The notes below the pieces were generated by a model. It was not told where the DNA came from and searched no databases. It worked only from the letters and a program-made list of their open reading frames with translations. Positions 1 to 13,198 of a stretch of 64,000 nt of DNA are shown piece by piece (within the stretch, counting starts at the first letter, position 1; the number at the start of each line of letters is the position of its first letter). This DNA comes from Sipunculus nudus (taxonomy: Eukaryota; Annelida; Sipuncula; Golfingiida; Sipunculidae): NCBI GenBank assembly GCA_026874595.1, contig CM049309.1, positions 22,491,033 through 22,555,032 on the forward strand, given 5' to 3'. The translations under genes and the position numbers were made by a program.

Positions 1-8
1 ACGGCCAC

Positions 9-10
<2 letters not shown>

Positions 11-77
<67 letters not shown>
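11..77. repeat. (CA)n-(TA)n compound microsatellite
   Basis: A run of CA dinucleotides passes directly into TA dinucleotides, with one CATA interruption. The same CA-to-TA order recurs at about 10.83-10.90 and 11.18-11.23 kb, and mirrored at about 57.2 kb. Confidence 0.95.
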
Positions 78-80
78 GCA

Positions 81-3009
81 GTGGGAAAACTATAAAGTAT
101 ATATATATAAATATGTTGCGCGCCATCTGCCGATGATCTCAAGACTCTCATCGGATATTGGGCCGCCCATCTCAAGACCCATTTACTGATCTCCAGTATC
201 TAGGAATGAGATTTGGGGGATTAGTGAGCTCCGATTACCGATGTCGGTGACTGGTTCATAACCTTCTTAATCAGGCCCATTTACGATCTTCAATGTCTGG
301 GGGTTAAGTTTCAAAGGCCCATCTGCTTGTGATCATATAGATAAACTGATATTAATAACAGATATACATTAATATATTATGAATATATTAAATATTACTA
401 TATCATGAATATATAAAATTTTACTATTTTACATACTTTATATACCGTCACATTATATATATGATATTCTTTTATTATTTCAAGTATAAGAGACAACTAT
501 TTAAACCTTTTGTCATACACATATCTGTTTTGTTCACATAATTCAATCAAATTTAAACACCAACCAGTTAAAAAAAAATTCTCAAAAAAACATACAGAAG
601 AGGCACTAGAAATTTTTTAAGGCTGATGATCTATGAATCAGTGATATACTGCTTTGACAACATGCTAATTTATATCAATATCAATGAAAATCATCAAGAG
701 TGGAACTTTTTTTTAATTTCAACTTGATTTCAGCTATCAGTCATCGTGTTTATTGTGGCTGTCAAGAGGGAAATTTACCAAAAGGTTTGTTTTTACCTGT
801 ACAGGTAACTCACCAACCGTTATAATGTTCAATATCCAGGAAAAAATTCCAGTTATATCATGCATCTCCTGTGTCATATGCTATGAATTCTTATACGTAT
901 AATCATAGAGCAGACCTTACTAAGTATATCCCAATCACCTAATAAAATAGTGCGCATGCTAACCCTGTTTAAGCATAATGAATATGTAATTGTAAAATTT
1001 AACAAAGTCTCATACTCAGCAATACCAATAGTTTCCTCTGCTAAATTCCAATCATTCGAGCAAGAGTCACTATTTTATAAACTTAAACCCTCAAGCTAGG
1101 ATAAAAAATGTACCTAGAGAAAAAGAAACTCAATGAACAGTTATCCTTCCACATAAACTTATTTCTACTTGAGACAGTTAAAAAAAAAATATATTGAATT
1201 TGATATCAACTTCATATTCATTCTTATTATTTTTTAAATATCATATTTGCATACACAATACAATGAGAGCTCTGTCATCAAAGATAGAAAAAATATTAAT
1301 ACATTTTACATCATCTATTTATTTTCTCATTTCAGAAGAGGTCCAATTTTTTTAAAAACTTCATTGGTGACCATTTATAACATGATGAACTTAACATGGA
1401 TCAGACGATGTGCACAAAGTGTAAACTGGATCCTTTTATCAGTTTTTTAGCACATTTTAATAAAATGTCATTGACAGGAAAACTGATTTCATGCCAGCTG
1501 CATACATAACGTTATATATATATCAAGAATATAGGTCCCGGTCAACCATGATTTCCACTAACACAGCCATTTTATTTATAATGATTGTTTTCATTAAAAA
1601 TAGGAGTAATACAAGATATGAACCTTTGAAAAAGTAGATTCTTTTTATTCAACAAGGGGAATAAAATGATCGTTCTTCCAGTTTTAACCGTGATTATTAA
1701 AACCGTTGTCTGTCGAAACGAATTGATAATATCAACTTCAGTGACCTCAGCAAAACTATTACAGTTTATGTTTAGCTGGCACTACTGCTTTACAATGTAG
1801 GCTACAAACGGTTAACCAGTGTGGACATTTTACCAAATTGTCTTACATGTTCTTTATGTGGATTCTGATATTGTTTGTAGTTTGTATTGATGCTGGTGAA
1901 CCGTATTCAATCCCTCATGGATTCTTTATTACAAACATGGTTACTTTTTTATTTATTTTTTAAATAACAGTGGAGATTATGTTTTATTTATGTCAGTGTA
2001 GGGATTTCTGTTCACTAAATACTTCTTCTTTAATAATATCTCAGCCAATTTGTAGAGATCCTAAAATCTAAATGATTGATAACATATCACTTACAGATGG
2101 CTACTATTGCGCAGCATATATATATATAGAAGAATGTTGGTCATCTTCAACAGCGTGACTTGTGACCAGTCATAGAGACCATATCTTATATTTATTATTA
2201 TTGTCATTAGAGACATTGTCATTTGTATAAAAAATTTTGATAAGGAGTGTTAAGTGATGTATTATTTGACAGTGTGGTTAGCTTGTATTAGTTAAAAAAT
2301 AAGGTTTTCAAATAATAATTTTTACATACATTACTGAGGATTAATCTATTTTTAGTGTAAGGAGGCATTAGGTCTTAACAAATAAGACAACTGATTTAAT
2401 ACTATGTAGTCATGTGAAGAAACATGTATCTTCGAGGTTTTCATATCTTGTCCTTATTTCTAGGCAATGGCGCTGCAGAGTACTTACTCCCCAAATATTT
2501 TTTTTTTGTTTATCTTTGTACCAATCTTTGTAATCAGGTGACACAATCTTTATATGAAAACATTTTACTCTATATCTAATGATCCCTAATTTGAATATGG
2601 AATAATTGTTACGGTCATTAATTTAAAAATTGTTGTAAATGTGAATGAACATCTCTCATATTTGCTAGATGCACACCAGGTGCTATACCTCCTACACTAC
2701 TAGCAGTACATCTGTCTCCCCCATATTGAATGTGAATGTGCTAGATGTTCTCTTTTCTTGTTACGAGTATATATTTTATGTTTCTAGTTTTTTTCTTTGT
2801 CCTATTATGTACTACCCTCATATGGAACTAAGTGGTATCCACATGTTTTATGCACTCTTGTTGGCATATTCTGATTATGATCATGTATCGTTCGGTTCTC
2901 AGAAAGCCAAAAAAAAAAAATGGCAATCTTTACTATAGAGGTATTCAGAAATATAAAAACACGTCACACCAAAGACTTTACTCTAATTGTTAATATATTT
3001 AATGACAGA
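81..3009. other. Gene-free AT-rich stretch
   Basis: I see no convincing exon or transposon protein here. The longest open frames (67 and 89 codons, near 1250 and 2670) are low-complexity, rich in I, F, Y and S, and have no recognisable domain or splice context. The first 250 bases after the microsatellite repeat CCCATCT-type phrases (about 120-325) and may be a degenerate dispersed repeat. Confidence 0.5.
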
Positions 3010-4240
3010 CACATGTAACATTGCCTTTCTTAATGTCAGAGGTCTTGGGTGTTACAGGAAAAGAAGAGAATTGTTTCATTGGTTGAATCGGAAAACATTT
3101 CATATGATATTTCTTCAGTAAACACACAATATTGTAGTATCTGAGAATAGATGGAGATCTGAATGGGGTAACCAAATCTTTTTCAGTCATGGCACCAGTT
3201 AGTCCAGAAGAGTTGCATTTTAATTAAAAACAGAGCAGGTATTAATAAAAGACGAACCAGAATTCTTCACTTATTTAATAAAAACTCTGTGACAAATGGA
3301 AGCAGATAAATTAATAACTAGAGGGGATTTCAATGTTGTCATGAATCCAGCTATTGATAAAGGAGGGGGCGGGGGGGGGGGGGGATTTGCAAACTCATGA
3401 GAAAGCAAGGGAAATACTCTTACAGTGGGCAAAATTTTAACAACTTACAGATATTTGGAGAACACAACATCCTGGTATATTAAAATATATTAAAATAAGC
3501 CATTTTAACATTTCTAAAATTTCAAAAAAATTTCGGGCCTTAATGGAAATTTAGATAAGACGGTGATTATGCCAGTTATAGAAACACTAAAAATATATGC
3601 GATAATATGGAAAATGTAAGACTGAAGTGGTGCACAGAACCCATAAAGATTATTGTAAATATATACATCCAGATTTGCGAAAAATGAAAGATATTAATTA
3701 TGAAGAAATATTAAGTATAATAATAGTTATTTCAAATATATGGGCAACAAGAACAATGTCACTCTCGGGTAAAATTGCTGTTATAAAAGCCCACATTTAT
3801 CACAGTTACTCTATGCATTTCACGTTTCAACAAGTCCTTCAATAAGTTATTTAAAAGAAATTGAAATTCTGTTGTCAAGTTTATATGGGGTGGACATATA
3901 AAAATAATAATAATAATAAAATGAAAAACCTTAATTGCGACGATTGATAAAAGGGGACTTAACATGACACATCTAAAATAAAAAATGGTAGCATTAAATA
4001 TATAATTTTTTCCTGTTTTGGTTCTTAGAACCCCATTTAACACATATCATTCTATGTTTATATTGCAACTACATTCGAATATACATTATGAGTAAAACAT
4101 TTAACATTAGACGGATCATTAACATTAGATGGTACAGAAAATCACCATAAACAATTTCTTGCAATTTTTCACGGGTTGAGCTATTTCTTTAACGTATTTT
4201 GACCCGTCTACATGGGATATAGAAACATATATAATTTCGG
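3010..4240 (+). pseudogene. Internally deleted L1/Tx1-like LINE (endonuclease plus reverse transcriptase C-terminus)
   Basis: Read across several frames, the + strand shows non-LTR retrotransposon protein. The apurinic endonuclease part has the opening NVRGL motif (about 3032-3046), an FSHGTS-like stretch (about 3180), GDFN with following VMNP (3323-3346) and a DIWR motif (about 3450). From about 3650 the sequence is instead the C-terminal reverse transcriptase region: PDLRKM, NIWATR, GKIAVIKA, then FIWGG (about 3880-3894) and GGLNMTHLK (about 3952-3978). The central RT with its catalytic YxDD block is absent, so at least 1.5 kb typical of this family is deleted around 3480-3620. Several stops and frame changes, plus a poly-G expansion after GDFN, show it is dead. 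The family match rests on motif order and spacing; the exact clade (L1 versus Tx1) is not resolved. Confidence 0.75.
3365..3384. repeat. Poly-G tract inside the dead LINE
   Basis: A run of G residues broken by one C lies just after the GDFN motif. It is one of at least seven long G/C homopolymers in the window. Confidence 0.9.
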
Positions 4241-5880
4241 TATGTCCTTCTATATCATTGTTTATGTATGCATAGAACATGTTTCATTTGCTTACATATA
4301 TGTCTATATTTGTATGTTAGTATTTGTATATAAGTTATGGTTTTTTTTTATTTTTTCTCATCATAATTGGCAGTTAATCTGATTTTATTTTTTTCAAACT
4401 TTACTAAATCGTTATGTCATTAATCGTCTTATACTGTTCCCACAAACAAAAATGACTGTAAGGCATTTTTTTGCCATTTGAACCAGCATAAGGCCATTCA
4501 TACCCTCAGTGACACCTCATTAAAAAAGTTTCAAACAGGACAAGTAAATCTGTTCACATCACATGTTCACAGCAAGAACGAGAACTTGATTCCGAATGAT
4601 TCAGAAAACCAAATAATAATGTAATACTCGCATGTAAAAATTTCTATCTTGATAACTTGGTAAATACCCTAAGAAAGGCTCTGCATACCAAGGAGTGCTT
4701 ATATAAGAGGGCAGTAAATGGAAGCATGTTGTGTCAAGTATAAGAGACGCATGCTGTGCAAGACCACAATTATTACTCTATTAACTTTAAACACTTACAT
4801 TAACTTAGAAAATAAAGTTATTGAATTTACAAGGTAAAAAAACTCTTTAAACTGTTTCAAATTTATTAAATAATATCAAGAATATACAAGATGCATGTGA
4901 TACTTATATAGAAATCACATCTTTCCGTCACATTTTATCGGTGCCCACTTGTATTATATTGTCATTGTTTATTGTATATACATGGGCTTACGTTGCATAA
5001 TTTATATTTTCCAACAGAGCAGTGCACATCAGACAGTTTTTTTTTCTGAACGGTGAACCATGTATAGCTATTTTTAAATAGATTAAATATATGAAATTAT
5101 TGAAGTTTTAAAACTTTCCATCCTTAAGCTACTTTCTATAAACAACAACAAGCCATTTGAATATTACCACCAACAACGACAGATATAAATAAACAGGCTA
5201 GTCTAGGTAAAAAAAAATGAAAAAATTACTTTCAAGTTGTTTTATTAATTGATAGAAAGTTCTTTTTCATTTGTCTTTAATTTGCAGTCCTAACCTCAGT
5301 CTGACTCAAAGCTGTATTGTTGTTTATACGGTATTTGACCAATGGATCATATATATAAAGTAGCATTTATATATTTTTAGATCATGATCAAATATGACGA
5401 CTGACCCATCTTAAGATGGATATATATATATATAAATGGTTTAACATAGGTTTTCAAATGGACCTCTACCCATAGTTCTAACTATCATCTATATACTGAC
5501 ATATTTTATTCAATAAGCATTATTCATTTAGTGCTCATATATGAATGGCGTGTGCCAATTTCCTTACACATAAACATTACATAAACATTTATTCTGAGCA
5601 TATAACTGAAATACTTGAATTAAAAGTTATTTCTTTATCCGTTCGGACCAGGCGATGGTATGAAAAAAGAAGATTCTATGATTCAAATAAATTAAAGGTT
5701 TTCAATTTCTTTTATAGTTAAATTTTTTTCATCGTCTCTTGTGCATCATGTTTTACACCATAAGCCTGTGTAACGGTGAGAAGGATATGTTGAAAGTTTG
5801 ATTTAGGTATAACACACAAAACACGCTCACGAATCAGACAGAAAAAAATGTACCCATATCACACGAGATGCACCATCTTG
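4241..5880. other. Gene-free AT-rich stretch
   Basis: No open frame of note and no repeat signature that I can place. Short TA runs occur at about 5350 and 5420. Confidence 0.5.
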
Positions 5881-5894
5881 ATGATACAGGCTAA

Positions 5895-6115
5895 CATGAA
5901 GGAGTCGGGTTAATTGTCTCCGCCAAGAGGGTTTTTTGTTTATTCCCTTTCATGTGTGTTTATGAGTATGTTATGTCTGTTTTGTCACAACAAATTTCAC
6001 GAAAATCATGAACTGAGTCTCCTGAAATTTTCAGGGCATCTCGGGGAATGGGCTAAGGAAGAATCGATTAGATTTTGGTGTTGATCCAGCATCTAATTTG
6101 GATTCAGGAACGTCA
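5895..6115 (+). repeat. Dispersed repeat fragment (CCGCCAAG / CTCGGGGAATGGGC type)
   Basis: The phrase order TCTCCGCCAAG, a TTTGTTTATTCC spacer, TTTCACGAAAATC, TTTTCAGGGCAT, GGGAATGGGCTAAGGAAGAA and GATTAGATTTTGGTG resembles a dispersed non-coding repeat I recall from several animal genomes. That recollection could not be tested here. There is no coding capacity. Confidence 0.4.
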
Positions 6116-6249
6116 TCAAGGAGAATTCACACATGTTCCGTCACGTATAAAACCTGGGAATATATCGGCCAAAACATAATTGAATACAAACACCGTCCTG
6201 TCCACCTGTTTACGTTTAGATCAATAATTAAAGTATCTATACGGGACAT

Positions 6250-6475
6250 TTTCAGCTCCGCTTGACTATAAGTCATCTGAGCTATATTCATGGTCCATTG
6301 TCCGTCCTCCGTCTGGGGGCCGTCCGTTAACAAGGCACGTTTTGAAACCGTTGAACCTACGAATCCAAAATTTTACGTACAGTTAGATGTCCCCAAAATC
6401 TCATATCATGCCGAAAATTGGGTCACTAGGATTTGGTTCCTTTGAGATATTAGAAAAAATCTCCGTTTTTCATTA
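6250..6475 (+). repeat. Dispersed composite repeat, 5'-part copy 1
   Basis: Begins with a degenerate CAGCTCCGCTGAC-like start, then AAGTCATCTGAGCTAT, a GTCCGTCCTCCGTC stretch, CGTCCGTTAAC and a GGCAC...AACC...GAACCTA block. The same ordered phrases occur at 13199, 27364 and 32897, all on the + strand. The 3' end seen in the 32.9-35.6 kb copy is missing here. Confidence 0.6.
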
Positions 6476-6479
6476 AGAA

Positions 6480-7814
6480 CCCATTGTTACACTGCAGGAC
6501 TGCCTAATATCAAAACCACATATCTGTTTTTGATCATATTTAATATGCATATTTTTCCATTATTTAGGTCAGTATTGCTTAATTTCTTGAAATAATGAGC
6601 CAAGATATAATGCATTTTGAAAAAAATCTGGACATATATTTACTCACTTAACAAGAGAATTGCTGAAGCTAGAGACTTTTTTTCAGGGATATAAATTTAT
6701 TTAATTAAGATTCAATTGTATACACAAAATTAGATCTGAATTTTGCAATTTTTTTAAAGTTATTAGCATAAATATAAAATCAATACCTTAATTTTGTCCA
6801 ACTTTGCCAACGGTACGTGTTTTCCTATTAGCACTGTTAATTTAATTTTCACAGCATATATACATAAGGATTTAATCTGTTAAAATCTGATATTTCAAAA
6901 GAATTTATTGAAAAGAATAGCTATTTTTTACAAGTATCCTTATGGTAACATGGTAGAGTGTACAGTGTTGTTTAGATCGGTACCACCAAACATGTAAAAA
7001 GATACAGGACAAGTACTTCACAGATTTGGAGATACCATATTATTGTAGTTATAGATGCAAAATCCCAAAGTTTTAATTATTATTCGCTTAAGCTAAATTG
7101 TTAAAATAAAGAATCAGTATAATTAGATGCATTTATGCATATTAGAATAATACGTAACATTTAAATCTTTTGTTAATTATCAAATTTGTACAATATAAGC
7201 AAGTTGATCCATTAGTTTAGGTGTTTAATCATCAGTCATTATCTTTGCTCAATCATCAGTAAATATATTGACATTATTTATGTCTTGTTTCATTGATATT
7301 TGTGTGAATAAAGTTGTTAAATCATATTTTTTTTCGTTTTGTTCTTATTCTGTTATCTGATCAGATGAAGTATGTGTATGATAGGAATGAAAGTGTGTAT
7401 TGATTTTTTTATTCCTTGCTATCAATGTATGTGTGGACAAGATGATCATTGAGTGTGTGTGCCTTTCAGAGAAATCATATAAAATTTAAAAAAACTGGCA
7501 AAAAAAAAAATCCTCCCTCCATGGATGTTATTATGAACTAAAGAGTATTTTCTGATGATCATATATGCGCAAAATATACTAGAACGAAATCATCCCAATC
7601 AAGATCAAAATGAATTGTCAAATTAGGCCATCATCACATGCTATATGGAGCTATAAAGCATGTTCTGGTGATTAGAAATGCGCAATTAAGACCCGAAACG
7701 AAATAATATCGATCACTATCTTATCACTTTGATCTCATTAATAACGGTCATCTGCAAAGCTTTTCCCGTTAATCTTATTTATGACCGTCGTCGGGTTAAT
7801 CCTTCTGTCCAAAT
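6480..7814. other. Gene-free AT-rich stretch
   Basis: Nothing recognisable. No open frame above 60 codons. Confidence 0.5.
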
Positions 7815-8160
7815 AACTAGGCGTAATCTGTCACGATCCTAGACCCCCGTCGCACGAAGCAAGTCTACTGATGCGACCGGGTATTATGGCACCCCGTTGC
7901 ACTAGTGCACTGAAGCGTAACTGGTCATCCGGGGGGGGGGGGGGGGGCGGTCGCAGGAAGAGGATGCCCCTTAGGTTTTCATACACCATGTCAAGTGTTG
8001 TATATATCAAGCCCACCTAGTACAGCCTTCACCTGTGTTATGTAACCCACTCCAGGCAGCTTGCCTCGCCTCGGCTCATCTTGGCCCGGCTTCCCCTCTT
8101 GGCAGGCTTCCCCTCTGCCATGCAACCCCCTCCCCCTCCCTGGAGGATGCATAAACTAGA
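7815..8160. other. GC-richer island with poly-G tract
   Basis: About 350 bases are clearly richer in G and C than the surroundings. They include a G17 run (7931-7947) and CCTCGCCTCGGCT / GGCTTCCCCTCT repeats (about 8060-8120). The 61-codon minus-strand frame here gets its P-rich core from the G run. It could be a transposon fragment; I cannot assign it. Confidence 0.4.
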
Positions 8161-8215
8161 TGAATGATATAATTTTCTGTATTTAATTCATTCTTATTCT
8201 AGACCTTGCTACATT

Positions 8216-8772
8216 TTAGATTTTGTATTGTACCACCAGGGTTACAATGATTAAAGTTCACATTTAATTGTGTCCACAAAGTGGTGTATTGCCATGAAAG
8301 TGTGGATGTTCATCAGATAATGAATTCCTTACTTCAGAAGAGTAAAAACTTCGCCATTCGTGAAATTGAACATTCATTAGAATAATAAATTATAGTAATA
8401 AAATATATTTTAGATTTTGTATTATACCACCAGGATTACAATGATTAAAACATGTTATCTCATTATTTTCTTTTAAATTCAGTTTAAACATTTGTGATTT
8501 AAAAATAATAAAATATATGTGTATGCATAATATGACCTAATGTTAGCTATACTCTAGATAAATAATGATGCAACTTACATTTCTGATATTTTAACTTATA
8601 TTATCAGATTTTTTATTACAAATTTATAAAACTTTTAAATCAAAGAAAAGTTAATCTGTAAAAAAATAATGGATAAAGTGGAGATTCTAACAAAAATAGT
8701 GTTTAATATAACAATTCCCCTGAACTTAATGCTTACAAAAATAGGGTTTAATATTACAATTCCCCTGAACGT
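8216..8772. repeat. Short direct duplications
   Basis: The block TTTTGTATT(G/A)TACCACCAGG(G/A)TTACAATGATTAAA occurs at about 8220-8257 and again at about 8412-8447. Separately, ACAAAAATAG(T/G)GTTTAATAT(A/T)ACAATTCCCCTGAAC is a tandem pair at about 8691-8727 and 8736-8770. Both look like local DNA duplications without coding meaning. Confidence 0.75.
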
Positions 8773-9862
8773 GAAATAAAGGTGTCAGTCCATTCTTTCC
8801 ACTTGCCTGTCTATCTGTAAATTTTTCATACGCATCAGAGTATCTCAAAACGTTTACTGTATTTCTTCATGACAGTCTTGTCAGAATATAAGTTTTGCAA
8901 TCATATGTTTAGAACTTTACTTTTACTAAGTAGGAGCTTTACAATATACCAATAAATGAAGAACATTACAATAGAAATCAATATATTTTGCATTTGCTAA
9001 AATTTCAACTACAGCTGAGCGCCGTTGTTATTTTCATAATCTTAGACAATCGCTTTGTATTGTAGTGGGAACATATTTAGTCATAAAAGAAGCAATCAGT
9101 TAGATTTCCTTGTCTGAGGTCAAACGGGAACCTCTCTGATATTAACGCCAGTTTCCCAAACTAGAAATCTACATTCAAAGGAATGCAAGCCTCTGCCATT
9201 TGAGTGTTCCCCATCGTAAGTTGCTGCTCAACAAACCTGTTTGCATTCACTTTATTGGCCCTTATTCCTAGGTTCATTCGTGCATAAATGACTTTACATC
9301 TGTGAATATTCTTGATGACGTGCCTGAATCCGTATCATGTGACGAGCCATTCAAAAATATAATCGATTCTTCATTTACCCATTCCCGAAAAAGGCCTGAA
9401 CATTTCATCAGATTCAGTCTAGGGATGAAAACGTACGCTTCTTGCTTCACTGTGGCTGTCTTTTTTTTAATTGGTCAGCTTTATTTTAATTGGAGCTCCT
9501 GGGGCTGTTAGATGCTCTGGGCAAATGTACCATCGATTTTTATAAATCCAGTGTATATTATATTAAAATTATATATATATTAACATCTTATTTCAGGCAG
9601 GTATTTAGAACTTAACACCCATGGCACTTTTTTTTTACTTTAAACCTATAAATAAATTGTTAATCTTTTAATCTGCATGCACTCTTCCGCTCCTCATACT
9701 AAACACAATTTAAGCAAGTCATAAATATTAAATTGACAATTTATTAAAATACATATCACAATAGAATCAGCAAACAACAAATATAAACGAAAACATACAC
9801 AGTAACATGCTTTTAACACCCGACATGTCGAACCAGTGCATATAAAGCAGATGATAGAGGTA

Positions 9863-9864
<2 letters not shown>
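8773..9864. other. Gene-free stretch
   Basis: A 69-codon open frame starts at 9302 and is less biased in composition than most here, but it has no domain, acceptor or donor that I can support. Confidence 0.4.

Positions 9865-9942
<78 letters not shown>
9865..9942. repeat. (TA)n microsatellite
   Basis: Almost pure TA with a single AAT interruption near 9907. It produces a spurious Ile-Tyr repeat open frame on the minus strand. Confidence 0.95.
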
Positions 9943-9945
<3 letters not shown>

Positions 9946-10798
9946 ATCTTTTACATGGATGTGCAGGAATGTATAAATGGGTTGATTTGAAAATAAAATA
10001 TATATGTAATATATAAAGAAGTTCCTGTACAGTGTTTATTTTTATCTTCTGACGAATTTCAGCCGTTAAATATATAGATAAGAAAAGTGAAGAAAGTTTG
10101 TCAGAATAGTTATGAATGTATGATATAAAGTAGTGCTGTAAAATGACCAGGCCTCTGTGTCCATACAATGCATAGTGTGCGTATACTGCGTGATCTTAAA
10201 TTAACAGTGGATTGTGGAACAGATGATTGTGGGACTGGAAAAAAATAATAATTTGTTTGGCACCATAGGCATAGGCATTTGGACATGCCGTCGGGTATTT
10301 TCCGTTACAGACGGAGGGTGTCACCAGCCGCCACCTAGCTCCTTGTAACTTGGTTTGTGGGGAAGATGATTGTTGTTATATGCTCATGTTAAATATGATG
10401 CGTAAGCGTACATCAGGCCATTGATACTTATCTGATGTCTACCAAAATCACAGTCACATGGAATCCTAATGTAAATATAAATATGCATATATATAATTAT
10501 TATAATATATATATATATAAAACACAAAAATGGAAACATCTATATATAATATATGTATATATAAGGAAATTTAAACTCTGTTTTTTCACTCAATTATTGG
10601 TTTGGGTCCCGCGGTCTACACCTATGTTTTCCAAAACCAGCCGAGGGACATTTAGAAATTACGGGGATGTGAAGTATAAGTGAAGTTGAGTAAATACAAA
10701 TACAAGGATCATAAACAAGGCCTGTAATGCATCGATTTTTAGAACGCCCGCTATAGATCAACGCCGCGGAAAACTAGAAGTACAGAAATGCTGTCTTT

Positions 10799-10831
10799 AT
10801 TACGTATTTGCTACAAATTTAACTAGCTAAA

Positions 10832-10899
<68 letters not shown>

Positions 10900-11186
10900 G
10901 ATAAAGATAATTCAATATTCGTTGGGTTATTAACAAATTATTCTATACAGCCACTTGACAGCTCAGGAAATAATTTGGACGATATTTGTGTCTCAGCAGC
11001 CAACAAGTCCCACACAGGCATTTCTTCTTTATTACACACTAGATTCCCTGAGTCTGGTCATTGATCAGTTGTATAATGAAATATCATCTTTTGTGAACTT
11101 ATGTAAATAAATATATATAATATAATAATAACTAATATTAATTATTACGGATTTTTTACAAATTTAACTAAAACAAACACACACAT

Positions 11187-11233
<47 letters not shown>

Positions 11234-11350
11234 AGGATAACTATATGATTCAATATTCGTGGATTATTAATAATAGGAGCCTTATAGGTATAGTCATATA
11301 CAATTCATTCTATATTGCCACTGGACAGCTCCAAAAGTTACTTGGATCAT
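10799..11350. repeat. Tandem duplication of about 340 bp, each copy with a (CA)n-(TA)n core
   Basis: Copy 1 (about 10810-11010) and copy 2 (about 11155-11350) share AAATTTAACTA, the CA-to-TA microsatellite (10831-10896 and 11177-11231), ATTCAATATTCGT, ATTCTATA, CCACT(T/G)GACAGCTC and a GGA(C/T)(G/C)AT end. Copy 2 lies immediately upstream of the candidate first exon at 11365. Confidence 0.75.
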
Positions 11351-11364
11351 TATAGACTGAAACA

Positions 11365-11527
11365 ATGACAACTCTTTATTCTTTTTACGCCATTATACTC
11401 TTCATAAACTCCATCCTGTCATTGACAGTTGTTCTGAGCAGGGCTGATTGTTTCAGGACTCGTCGTTTGAACGATCAAAACTTTACATTTTATACGACAA
11501 CACGGACACGAAATAATCTACAAGAGC
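11365..11527 (+). CDS. Candidate first exon: signal peptide of a secreted PAN-domain protein
   Basis: An ATG at 11365 opens a frame whose first 27 residues look like a signal peptide. After a short N-region comes a hydrophobic core (FYAIILFINSILSLTVVL), then SRA before DC, a plausible signal-peptidase site. The frame continues through a polar stretch with one potential N-glycosylation site (NFT) to GAG C, where a full consensus donor GTAAGT starts at 11528. This gives a phase-1 donor, which matches the phase-1 acceptors at 17937 and 20278, so it can join the exon at 20278 without breaking the frame. No promoter was recognised; the DNA immediately upstream is the duplicated microsatellite segment. 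The signal peptide and donor are seen directly. Linkage to the downstream exons across an 8.7-kb intron is inference. Confidence 0.4.
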
Positions 11528-12822
11528 GTAAGTTACTTTATTTCGTTCTCTGGAACACAAGCAAGGGTATATTTAGTCAGATCACCATAAGTAAATTATA
11601 CAAAAAGCAAAGCTTTGCCAACTTAATATAAAATCATATTTAGTTTGTGTTATCTGCGAATATCTCACAATTCATCGATCTGTACGATGAAATATTACTT
11701 TTTAATCCCCGTTTTTAGCCATGCCAGTAACCTATATAAATCTGAGTCCAATTGAAATACATACATGTATGCAAGATTAGTCTATCCGCACTCTCGGTTT
11801 GTAAGGACCAGTTTCATTTTACGATTTTTCTCAATTTGGTCGCCTTGTCTTTGTCTAACAGGTAAAAATAAATTCTAACTTCTAATGTAGCTTTTTCATG
11901 CTAGACTAGCCTTATTTTATTCCCAGATATAAAGTTGTAGCACTTGATACTGAAAGATCGCACAAAAGCGCCCTAAATTTGGTATAATGAAAGTAAATCT
12001 TTGTTGCCTGCAAATCTGTCTGGTTATAAAGCTGGCTATACTCATGGGTCTGCAGAATCAATGTAAAGAAATTATTTTTTCTAAAATTATCTTTAAAAAC
12101 GCAAAAATGAATACAAACTAACAATGTTTTAGTATCATGATTGGTTTAGGGCAACTAAGCGTTGAACAAGCTGATTCTATCAAAACTATACATTTTACCA
12201 CCCGTACTGGTAATACAACAATAGTAGACAGAAGTCGGCATTACACATTTCATGCTTAAAGTGACCAACATTTGCTGGACAGCACACGGAGAGTTATATT
12301 TATAGAAACGACGTGGTATTCATTTTGTTTCTCGTATGTATTGCTTGAGAAAGGGATGTTCTATCTCGCCTTATATGGAGTGCATCGTGGACATTATAAG
12401 TAGGCTTTTACGTCACGGCCTGGGTATAGGGATACAAAACAATGCGTACGGGAATCTCATTGTCCTAAAACACTGTCCCTGAATAATAATATCGGTCCAG
12501 CGTCTGAAAAGGTAGGTTTCAAATAAATAACGACTCTAGTATCTATAAAGAAAAAGGAACCACTAATATGTGACAAAATACGATGACGTCTTACTAAGAC
12601 AATAAGATGGACGGAAAGATGAAATCTAAGATGCATACAATATCAAATATTCGGCGGGGAAAGTGAACATTATACCATAAAGCTGTCGTTTTGAGGTGTT
12701 AATAATTTATTTTTTAGCGACACTTAAGTGGATTTTATATGGGTTTCTGTAAATGCCAGTTCTATTTTCACAAACAATTATATTCGAACAAGCAATGTAT
12801 CTTTCAAACATATCATATAGGT

Positions 12823-12867
<45 letters not shown>

Positions 12868-13198
12868 TATTTCATGTTAAAGGCAATAATTTGTTCTGAA
12901 AATTTGATCATTGATCAGAATAATTTCTGTCTTCTTCGATTTACGGCACTCTTGGCTTTCAGGAACACTGGGGAAGCGTCTGTGATGCTAAAAATCTCTT
13001 TTTGGCGTTCGGTTCTCGGGGTCCGAGCGTCCGATCTGTCTTACCAGACAATCCTTACATTCCAAGATAATAAAATAATCATCTGATCACATGATATTTA
13101 ATAATAATCGTAAAGTATCTCTAATTCTAGATAACGCATCAAAATATGACACAGATCGCCTCCCGTTGGGTCCCCTCAAAATAACGGGTCCATACAAT
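11528..13198. other. Putative intron 1, first part; contains a (TA)n tract
   Basis: No further exon is evident. A (TA)n tract occupies 12826-12865. Around 12180-12235 a short stretch resembles the 3' half of the exon at 11365. Confidence 0.4.

Noticed and set aside
9767-10168. Membrane protein with an Ile-Tyr repeat
   Set aside because: Produced by (TA)n translation. The same artefact occurs at 12739, 40865, 43900 and 49635.
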